DNA from: an uncultured Christensenellaceae bacterium
Lineage (GTDB): Bacteria > Bacillota > Clostridia > Christensenellales > Borkfalkiaceae
DNA: 37,915 bases
Direction of reading: 5' to 3'
NCBI GenBank assembly: GCA_910587625.1
Contig: CAJUMW010000009.1
Location: 39,222 to 77,136 of the forward strand
In this document: positions 30,956 through 37,915 of the stretch, piece by piece
Layout: every line of letters starts with the position of its first letter
How positions within the stretch are numbered: position 1 is the stretch's first letter
Made by a program: the position numbers and the translations under genes
Notes under the pieces: model-generated
The model's input: only the letters and a program-made list of their open reading frames with translations
Told to the model about the DNA's origin: nothing
Database searches by the model: none

Positions 30956-32236
30956 ATGCTTACAAGTATTTGCGGAATCAACTGGGGTGACGAAGGCAAG
31001 GGCAGAATGGTCGATTTATTATCCGAGAAATTCGACATAGTTTGCCGTTATCAGGGCGGCAACAACGCCGGTCACACCGTCATCAACGAGAGAGGCAGGT
31101 TTATTTTAAACCTTTTACCCTCGGGCATACTCAGGGAAAACGTGGTAAACGTGCTCGGCTGCGGTATGGTAATAGATATCAAACACCTTTGCTGTGAAAT
31201 AGAAAGACTTCGTGAGGGAGGTATAACAATCTCTCCCGATAACCTCAAAATCAGCGATAAGGCTATAATCACAATGCCGTACAACGTCTTGCAGGACGAA
31301 ATGGAGGAGGACAGGCTGACAAAAGCCACCGGTAAGCCTTACGGCTCTACCCGTCGCGGTATTGCTCCTATCTATGCCGACAAGTATATGAAAAAGGCGT
31401 TCAGAATGGGAGAACTTTTGAATACGGCGTTGCTGTATAAGCGTTTGCCCGACATTGTGGAATGGAAGAATATGGTTATCAAAGCTTACGGCTTCCAGCC
31501 TGTGACGGTCGATGCGATGATCGAGTATTTTGAAACTTACGGAAAGCCGCTTGCAAAATACGTAACCGATACGGGAATTTATCTCAATAACGCAAACAAG
31601 CAGGGCAAAAACATTATGTTCGAAGCTCAGCTCGGCGCTCTAAGGGATATCGACTTCGGTATTGTTCCCTATACTTCTTCGTCGTCTACAATAGCGGCGT
31701 ACGCGCCCATCGGCGCAGGCGTGCCCAATCTCAAACTAGACAATTCGATAGGCATAATGAAGGCATATTCAAGTTGCGTCGGCGCAGGTCCTTTTACTTG
31801 CGAGTACTTCGGGGAAAAGGCGGAAAAGCTTCGCGAACTCGGAGGAGAGTACGGCGCGGCAACGGGCAGACCGAGAAGAGTGGGACCTTTTGACGTGGTG
31901 GCTTCACGCTACGGCATACGTTGCCAGGGGGCGGACGAAATCGCGCTTACAAAACTCGATGTTTTGGACGGATATAAGGAGATTGAAATTTGTACCCATT
32001 ATCTTTTAAACGGGGAGAGAATAGACGAGTTCCCCTTTACCGACGTGCTCGATGAATGCAAGCCGGTTTTCGAAAAAGTCAAGGGCTGGAACAGGGATAT
32101 TTCCAAGTGCAGAAAAAAAGAGGATTTGCCCAAGGAAGCTCTCGACTACATAGCGCTTTTGGAAAAGCTTTGCGAGTGTAAAATAAAATACGTCTCGGTA
32201 GGCGCCGAGCGCGACGCCTGCATAGAGATGTTCTAA
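30956..32236 (+). CDS. purA: Adenylosuccinate synthetase
   Basis: The 426-residue enzyme joins IMP and aspartate using GTP, the first step from IMP to AMP. The N-terminal loop NWGDEGKGRMVD (about 9-20) and QGGNNAGHTV carry the catalytic Asp and His; ATGKPYGSTRRGIAP and GAATGRPRRVGPFD are further family blocks. Length is normal. I chose the ATG at 30956 because the family starts a few residues before WGDEGKG; a GTG at 30938 would add MGNKNK. GGTGGGA lies at 30936-30942, 13 bases before the chosen ATG, so the spacing is long. No purine riboswitch was seen; the gene has its own promoter and terminator. Confidence 0.96.
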   Translation: MLTSICGINWGDEGKGRMVDLLSEKFDIVCRYQGGNNAGHTVINERGRFILNLLPSGILRENVVNVLGCGMVIDIKHLCCEIERLREGGITISPDNLKISDKAIITMPYNVLQDEMEEDRLTKATGKPYGSTRRGIAPIYADKYMKKAFRMGELLNTALLYKRLPDIVEWKNMVIKAYGFQPVTVDAMIEYFETYGKPLAKYVTDTGIYLNNANKQGKNIMFEAQLGALRDIDFGIVPYTSSSSTIAAYAPIGAGVPNLKLDNSIGIMKAYSSCVGAGPFTCEYFGEKAEKLRELGGEYGAATGRPRRVGPFDVVASRYGIRCQGADEIALTKLDVLDGYKEIEICTHYLLNGERIDEFPFTDVLDECKPVFEKVKGWNRDISKCRKKEDLPKEALDYIALLEKLCECKIKYVSVGAERDACIEMF

Positions 32237-32282
32237 ACTTTATTATATAAGCAAAAAAAGTTAGCACAAAAAACAGTAAAAA

Positions 32283-32309
32283 AACGCGGACAAAACGTCT
32301 GCGTTTTTT
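32283..32309 (+). terminator. Intrinsic terminator of purA
   Basis: AACGCGGAC (32283-32291) pairs with GTCTGCGTT (32297-32305), one G-U pair, five-base loop, with a T-tract to 32309. Confidence 0.85.
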
Positions 32310-32566
32310 GTTGTTAAATAAATGAAAATGTCGAACAGTTTAAATTTATTTTTTGTGCAAATTGCTAAATATTTTTCAGCTTGGAAAAACTTTACACAGA
32401 AAAAATTATTAATTTTAAAATAATAGAATTTATTGTCTTGACAAATTGAGGGAATGTATTATAATAAATAATGTATAATTATATGGTAGAGTTGCGTACT
32501 ATGACGTTAAGCTCTCCATGTAAAAATTAACATTTGAAAAAAATCTAAGTTTTATGAGGCATTTTT
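32310..32566 (+). other. AT-rich intergenic region and leader before the giant LRR gene
   Basis: Between purA and the LRR gene lies an AT-rich stretch without a gene. It holds the promoter at 32438-32465 and then a leader of about 95 bases. The leader contains a weak AGAG/CTCT inverted repeat (about 32488-32515) and TGAGGC seven bases before the ATG. No known riboswitch pattern was recognised. Confidence 0.5.
32438..32465 (+). promoter_or_regulatory. Sigma-A promoter of the giant LRR protein gene
   Basis: TTGACA (32438-32443), a 16-base spacer and TATAAT (32460-32465), perfect hexamers. A second TATAAT at 32474-32479 lacks a matching -35. Confidence 0.78.
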
Positions 32567-35500
32567 ATGAGAAACTTTAGAAAATTACACAGATTAAATC
32601 TTTTGTGGGTTACGATTCTTTTCGTAACGCTTGCTGCTACGCTGACTTCGGCGTTAGCGGTTTACTTCAACAGAAATTCTGTGAATTCGAACGGTATGGC
32701 TTACGCTCAGGCGGAAGCTCGTTCGGATGAAAATAATAACGGAGTAGACTACGAGCTTTCGCTCGCGGCAGATTCGTCGCGCGCTACGCCCGTTCAGTTG
32801 AATCAAATAGGAGACTTCGTTATTTCCGGCAACGTATTGTCGGGCATCAGCGCTCAGGGTTTTGCAAAGCTTGCGTCGGGTGGCGTAACACCTACAAGTA
32901 ACAGCGAAATTAAAGTCGACTTTGCTGTCGCTATACCCAATTCCGTTACGTCGATTAACGCCGGCGCTTTCTCGGGATGTTCGACAATGGTTACAATCGC
33001 GCTTCCCTTCGTCGGCGGCTCGGCTACGGCGACCTCGGCTTCGGCGTCGACTTTGTTCGGTTACATATTCGGTACTACAAGCTATACCGGCGCTACGTCT
33101 ATAACGCAGTATTATAACGGAAGCAGCACCGCAAGATACTATATTCCCAACAAATTGACATCGGTAAGAATTACCGGCGGTACCGTGCATTTCGGTGCTT
33201 TTTATGGTTGCAGATATATTACAAGCGTATTTGTCGGTGCTAACGTAACTTCTATTGGAGAAAGAGCTTTCCAGGGTTGTAGTGCACTCACAAATATTTC
33301 TATTGATAACGGTATAACGTCAATAGGTGCTTCTGCGTTTGTAAGAACGGCTATCACAAGCATTAGCATACCTTCAAGCATTAAGCAAATTGGCGAAGGT
33401 GCGTTTAACAATGTTACAACATTGAGCGCTGTATTGATTACAGATTTAAATGCATGGGTAGCTATTCAATTTGCAAATGCGTCGGCTAACCCTTTATCGG
33501 TAGCAAATTCGCTTCGTCTTAATAATACCGAGGTTGTAAACGCTACGCTGACAACTGCTACAGTTATAAATAATTTTGCCTTCTATCATTATACAAAACT
33601 TCAAAAAATCACAATTCCCGGTACTGTAAAAACTATCGGTTTTTCTGCGTTTAACGGATGTACAAATCTTACTAATCCGGCAATCCCTACTTCGGTCACT
33701 TTAATTGACGAACATGCGTTTGAAGAATGTACCAGCATTACCGCTATAACTGTTCCCGACAGTACTGCGGCAAATCAAACCAAAACAATTAAGGACTCTG
33801 CATTTAATAAATGTAACTCGTTAACTTCCGTACATATCGGTAAAGAAGTAACAACAATAGGTAAGGGTGCTTTTGCAGGCTGTACTTCCGTTGCTGAGAT
33901 GACATTGCCTTTTGTCGGTTCCTCGGCAAGCGCAACTTCTGCCTCAAACTCTGATACGGCTTCAACGCTGTTCGGTTGGATTTTCGGATCTACTTACTAT
34001 GTTGACGGAACGGAAATCAGTCAATATTATAGTTCGAGTGCTTCTGCGAAATATTATATCCCGTCAACTTTGAAAAAACTTACAATTACGGGAAACACAG
34101 CGGCAAACGTAAGATTAAATTACGGCGCATTATCAAATATGACAATGCTCACGGAAGTAATAATTGAGGACGGCGTTAATTATATCTACGATTCGACATT
34201 ACGCGGCTGTTCAAATATTACCAATTTAACAATTCCGTTTGTAGGTTATGTAAAAACTGCGACGTCTCCTTCAACGACAACGGTGTTCGGTTATATATTC
34301 GGCGCTAGTAGCTATACGGGCGGTCGTCAGATAAATCAAATTTATAACTCCTCAAATAACTCTGTAAACTACTATATTCCCACTGGACTTACAACTGTAA
34401 CAGTAACCGGCGGTAACATTTTGTACGGAGCATTCTATAATTGCAGCATGATTGAAGAAATTACGCTTCCTGAAAGAGCGTATAATTATGCTACTATATA
34501 CGATAAGGCATTTTTTGGATGTACGGGAATTACAGAAGTAGAGATACCTGCTTATTTTACGTCTATTAACACAAGCGCTTTCCAAAATTGTTCTAACCTG
34601 AATAAAATAATTCTTCCTCAGGGTGTAACAACTTTTGGTAGTGCGGTATTTACTGGTTGTACGGCTCTTACCGGTGTTTATATAAGCGATATAAATGCTT
34701 GGGCAAAGATTACATTCTCCGATGCAAATGCAAATCCCTTGACATTTGCGCACAACTTGTACCTCAATGACGCACTTGTAACAAATGTAACTTTGACAAC
34801 TGCAACCAAAATAAGTAATTATGCTTTTTATGGCTATGACAAAATTACAAATATAACTATTCCTACAAGCGTATCGTCTATAGGTAATTACGCGTTCTAT
34901 AATTGTGTCAATCTTGGTGATATAAATGTACCGAACGCTTCCTCAATAGGAACATATGCGTTCTATGGCTGTTCATCTATTGAAAAAGTAATTATAGGAA
35001 GCACAACTTCGAGTATTGGTGATTCTGCCTTCTCGCATTGTAGCGGTATTACCGAAATGACTTTGCCTATTATCGGTAATTCGCGTTTAACATCATCAAA
35101 TACCAGTGTTAACAGCTTATTTGGTTTCATATTTGGTACTTCTTCTTATGAAGGCGGCACGGCAATAACGCAGCAGACCAACAGCTCCTCCAATTCAAGA
35201 ACGTTCTATATTCCTTCCGGACTTAAGACTCTCACTATAACGACAACTACTATATTGAGCTACGGTGCGTTCTACAACTGCACTATGCTTGAAAAAATTA
35301 CGTTGCCCGATACATTGAGAACGATAAATCAAGACGTTTTCCGCGGCTGTTCCGCACTTAAAGAAATACATATCAACAGCTTGGCTAATTATAGCTCGAT
35401 CTCATTCGGTTCGGCAACTGCAAGCCCCTTCAACGGCAACGAGGCTTATTTATATATAGGAAATAGTGACACACCTGCTACCGAACTCAATATAACGGGT

Positions 35501-37915
35501 ACTTCAACGGTTTCAAGCTATGCTTTCACATATTATAACCATCTTACAAGCGTAGATTTTGCAGATGACATAACAACAATCAATACTTATGCGTTTGACA
35601 ATTGTGCTTCGCTTAAAACGGTTTATTTCGGCAATGCGCTCAGAACTATAGGTTCATATGCGTTTAGAAATACTGTTCTTGAAACTATAGAGCTTCCCGG
35701 CAGCTTGACTTCGATTCAGAGCAATGCATTCGAAAACAATAAAAGATTGTCAAAAGTAACAATTGATAACGGTGCCGGGCTCAATATTGCAGCAAACGCA
35801 TTTTTGAACTGTAATAACATAAACGAAGGGTTAAGCATATCTTCGGTTGAAAACTGGATGGGCAATACCACGTTTGGTAACGAGTATTCCAACCCGTTGG
35901 TGTATGCAGGCAAGCTTTATCTCAACGATGAGCTTATTTCAACCCTGTATATAGACATGGTAGCGACAATCAAGAATTATTCATTCTACGGTTGTACTTC
36001 TATTAGAACCATTTATGTCTATGACAATGTAAGAACTATTGAAGCTAACGCATTCAAAAACTGTACGAACGTAACTACAGTTTATGACCTTTCGGGTCCT
36101 GCGTCAGGTTCAACCCCTACGCCTACGCGCCTTAATATAGTTAGAGGTAGCGAAACAAACGGTTTCATTGCCGCATATGCAAGATTTGTATATGTTACAG
36201 AAGATGGCGGCACCGGCTCGACCGTGGTAACGTTCAACGGCTATCAGTTCACGCGTGAAGGTAATGTATGGTATCTCTTCGGATATATCGGCAATGAAAA
36301 GAATCTTGTTCTTCCTACAGCTTCTCAAGCTTCAGCAAACTTGGGCGGCGCAACGACTTATGTAATTGCTGAATACGCATTTAACACGCTTGAAATAACA
36401 AGCGCAGTTGTTCCCACTGCGGTTACAAGTATAGGAATAGGCGCTTTCGGCGGCTGTACAAACCTTGTATCGTTGTCTCTGCCGTTTGTAGGACAAAACG
36501 CAACGGTGGGTGCTTCGGCAAACTCGCTTTTCGGCTACATTTTCGGCACGATAAGTTATACGGGCGGAACGGCAGTAGCGCAGAAGTGGAGTTCTTCATC
36601 GAGCCACACCGCAACGTATTATATCCCTTCAACTTTGAGAGAAGTAACTATAACCGGCAACAGAGCTGCTATAATGTACGGTTCGTTCTACGGCTGCTCA
36701 ATGCTTACCAAAATAGCATTCCCTACAACCGGAGTAACCGTAATCAATGATTACGCGTTCTATAACTGTAGCTCTCTCGAGGCGTTCAATGTGCCTAATA
36801 CGGTATCTACTATATCCACTTATGTATTTACCAACTGTTCGTCATTGACTGAATTAAGCTTCGGTTCAATACTTACCAGCATAGGTGCAAACACTTTTAC
36901 CGGTTGTACAAACGTTAGAGAAGTATATATAACTAATCTTTTGCATTGGTGTTCCAATATCAATTTCAACAACACACAGACTTCTAACCCTCTTGCAAAC
37001 GGAGTGGCAGGTCTGTACCTTAACAACGGCTTAGTAACCGATTTAAAGGGCGTGGCTTCGCTTTCGACCGTGCAGCCCTATGCATTCTATGGTTACAACC
37101 ATTTTGTCAACCTCACAATTCCCAACACGATGACCAAAATAGGTACTCGTGCATTCCAAAATTGTGCAAATCTTAAATTCCTTACAGTCAACGGCTCGGC
37201 ATCGGGTGTAATTGATACCTATGCGTTCTTTGGCTGTACTTCGCTTGCAACTTTGGAAATTAAAAACGGCGTAACCACAATCGGTAACTACGCTTTCCAA
37301 AACAACACATCACTTTCAACAATTACCCTTGCCGCAGTAACAAGTATCGGCACGGGCGCTTTCCAAGGCGCAAGCACACTTTCAACTATTGACTTCGGCA
37401 CCGCGCTTACAACAATAAACCCTAACGCGTTTATGAACTGTACCTCGCTTGCAGAAGTTGCTATTCCCACAACGGTAACAAATATGGGCGCATCTTCGTT
37501 CGGCGGCTGTACCGCGCTTGAAAAATTGACCCTTGCTTTCCTCGGCAACACTCCTACGGACAGCAATACTTTGGGCTACATTTTCGGCAATACCGCGGTT
37601 TCCGGCCTCACTTACGGCGTAACCCAAACCACTTCATATCAGCTTCCCTTGTCGTTAAAGACTGTTATAGTCTTGGGCGGTAATATCCCTAATTACGCTT
37701 TTAAGGGCGCTAATTCCCTTACAAGCATAACTCTTCCCAGAGTAAATTTAATTGGTACTCAGGCATTATACGGCTGCTCGGGCATAACAGAAATTGTGCT
37801 TCCCACAGGAATAACCACCTTCCAAAGCAATGCCTTCTACGGAACAAGCGGTTTGGAAAAGGTGTATTATGACGGCACGCTGCAGAGTTGGGTAGGCAGA
37901 AGCTTTGCAGACGGC
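32567..37915 (+). CDS. Giant secreted BspA-type leucine-rich-repeat protein (C-terminus beyond window)
   Basis: A single frame starts at the ATG at 32567 (MRNFRKLHRLNLLWVTILFV) and runs to the last base, 1783 codons, in frame at the end (SFADG). The N-terminus is a signal peptide with a basic start and a hydrophobic core to about residue 33. The rest is LRR_5 ladder: units such as TSIGERAFQGCSALTNISI and ITIPGTVKTIGFSAFNGC. These are interleaved with W-containing units (LNAWVAIQFANASANPL) and six longer modules around LPFVG...LFGYIFG...YYIP. A different segment (FNGYQFTREGNVWYLFGYIG, near 36240) interrupts the ladder. BspA proteins are surface adhesins in other bacteria; a surface or host-contact role is inference. 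The anchor, if any, lies outside the window. Confidence 0.9.
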   Translation, partial: MRNFRKLHRLNLLWVTILFVTLAATLTSALAVYFNRNSVNSNGMAYAQAEARSDENNNGVDYELSLAADSSRATPVQLNQIGDFVISGNVLSGISAQGFAKLASGGVTPTSNSEIKVDFAVAIPNSVTSINAGAFSGCSTMVTIALPFVGGSATATSASASTLFGYIFGTTSYTGATSITQYYNGSSTARYYIPNKLTSVRITGGTVHFGAFYGCRYITSVFVGANVTSIGERAFQGCSALTNISIDNGITSIGASAFVRTAITSISIPSSIKQIGEGAFNNVTTLSAVLITDLNAWVAIQFANASANPLSVANSLRLNNTEVVNATLTTATVINNFAFYHYTKLQKITIPGTVKTIGFSAFNGCTNLTNPAIPTSVTLIDEHAFEECTSITAITVPDSTAANQTKTIKDSAFNKCNSLTSVHIGKEVTTIGKGAFAGCTSVAEMTLPFVGSSASATSASNSDTASTLFGWIFGSTYYVDGTEISQYYSSSASAKYYIPSTLKKLTITGNTAANVRLNYGALSNMTMLTEVIIEDGVNYIYDSTLRGCSNITNLTIPFVGYVKTATSPSTTTVFGYIFGASSYTGGRQINQIYNSSNNSVNYYIPTGLTTVTVTGGNILYGAFYNCSMIEEITLPERAYNYATIYDKAFFGCTGITEVEIPAYFTSINTSAFQNCSNLNKIILPQGVTTFGSAVFTGCTALTGVYISDINAWAKITFSDANANPLTFAHNLYLNDALVTNVTLTTATKISNYAFYGYDKITNITIPTSVSSIGNYAFYNCVNLGDINVPNASSIGTYAFYGCSSIEKVIIGSTTSSIGDSAFSHCSGITEMTLPIIGNSRLTSSNTSVNSLFGFIFGTSSYEGGTAITQQTNSSSNSRTFYIPSGLKTLTITTTTILSYGAFYNCTMLEKITLPDTLRTINQDVFRGCSALKEIHINSLANYSSISFGSATASPFNGNEAYLYIGNSDTPATELNITGTSTVSSYAFTYYNHLTSVDFADDITTINTYAFDNCASLKTVYFGNALRTIGSYAFRNTVLETIELPGSLTSIQSNAFENNKRLSKVTIDNGAGLNIAANAFLNCNNINEGLSISSVENWMGNTTFGNEYSNPLVYAGKLYLNDELISTLYIDMVATIKNYSFYGCTSIRTIYVYDNVRTIEANAFKNCTNVTTVYDLSGPASGSTPTPTRLNIVRGSETNGFIAAYARFVYVTEDGGTGSTVVTFNGYQFTREGNVWYLFGYIGNEKNLVLPTASQASANLGGATTYVIAEYAFNTLEITSAVVPTAVTSIGIGAFGGCTNLVSLSLPFVGQNATVGASANSLFGYIFGTISYTGGTAVAQKWSSSSSHTATYYIPSTLREVTITGNRAAIMYGSFYGCSMLTKIAFPTTGVTVINDYAFYNCSSLEAFNVPNTVSTISTYVFTNCSSLTELSFGSILTSIGANTFTGCTNVREVYITNLLHWCSNINFNNTQTSNPLANGVAGLYLNNGLVTDLKGVASLSTVQPYAFYGYNHFVNLTIPNTMTKIGTRAFQNCANLKFLTVNGSASGVIDTYAFFGCTSLATLEIKNGVTTIGNYAFQNNTSLSTITLAAVTSIGTGAFQGASTLSTIDFGTALTTINPNAFMNCTSLAEVAIPTTVTNMGASSFGGCTALEKLTLAFLGNTPTDSNTLGYIFGNTAVSGLTYGVTQTTSYQLPLSLKTVIVLGGNIPNYAFKGANSLTSITLPRVNLIGTQALYGCSGITEIVLPTGITTFQSNAFYGTSGLEKVYYDGTLQSWVGRSFADG
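33002..37709 (+). repeat. Six copies of an LPFVG-LFGYIFG-YYIP module within the LRR protein
   Basis: Copies start at codons 146, 447, 556, 833, 1305 and 1656 (bases 33002, 33905, 34232, 35063, 36479 and 37532). Each of about 55-80 residues runs [LI]P[FI][VI]G, a Ser/Thr-rich stretch, LFGYIFG, SYxGGT, QxxxSSS, YYIP, then TxTGG and a return to the AFxxC ladder. Copy six is the most diverged (LAFLG, LGYIFG, YQLP). They diverge at the DNA level, so this is an old protein repeat and not a mobile or CRISPR array. Confidence 0.8.

Noticed and set aside
32654..33190. A 178-codon minus-strand frame inside the giant LRR gene
   Set aside because: The plus-strand frame is continuous with signal peptide and LRR units; the antisense frame has Cys/Arg-rich composition typical of shadow translation.
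33000..37915. Recurring short motifs that could suggest a CRISPR array or DNA tandem repeats
   Set aside because: The repeats are conserved as protein (AFxxC, LFGYIFG) but diverged in DNA and have no constant repeat/spacer spacing.

Overview
The window looks like chromosomal DNA from a spore-forming, Gram-positive member of the Firmicutes, probably an uncultured gut Clostridia lineage. The evidence is the tig-clpP-clpX-lon-engB order, a full-length spoIVA, an RNase J, a type III glutamine synthetase, AGGAG-type ribosome binding sites with several TTG/GTG starts, and large BspA-type leucine-rich-repeat surface proteins. The taxonomic placement is inference. No rRNA, tRNA, CRISPR array, transposase or phage gene was seen.

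Layout. (a) 1-2230, minus strand: a truncated hypothetical gene, a three-helix membrane protein and rqcH (ribosome quality control), read from a promoter divergent from tig. (b) 2415-9737, plus strand: a proteostasis block of trigger factor, ClpP, ClpX, Lon and the ribosome-assembly GTPase EngB, then a degenerate sugar-transferase-like membrane protein and a DUF378 protein, closed by a terminator. A strong terminator hairpin lies directly before the lon ribosome binding site. (c) 9898-13147: a three-gene unit of SGNH hydrolase, alpha/beta hydrolase and ATP-grasp ligase with its own promoter and terminator. (d) 13256-15026: spoIVA facing a newly recognised 53-codon minus-strand gene that has a forespore sigma-G-like promoter; two hairpins separate them. 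(e) 15291-22700: a 794-residue repeat protein of unknown function, RNase J, then overlapping genes for a TrmR-like tRNA methyltransferase, a TrhP-like U32 protein and EPSP synthase. (f) 22781-26898: a lipoprotein with Cys/His repeats, a transglutaminase-like core and LRRs, followed closely by DNA polymerase IV. (g) 27072-32236: glutamine synthetase III, a ClC chloride/proton exchanger and adenylosuccinate synthetase, each with a near-consensus sigma-A promoter. (h) 32567 to the window end: a giant secreted BspA-like LRR protein, open for at least 1783 codons.

Functional picture. Most of the window is housekeeping: protein folding and turnover, stalled-ribosome rescue, RNA decay, wobble-uridine modification, nitrogen and purine metabolism. 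Overlaid on this are lineage-specific surface proteins and several poorly understood genes: the repeat protein, the degenerate sugar transferase, the hydrolase/ATP-grasp cluster and the sporulation-linked small ORF. These hold the most interesting leads.
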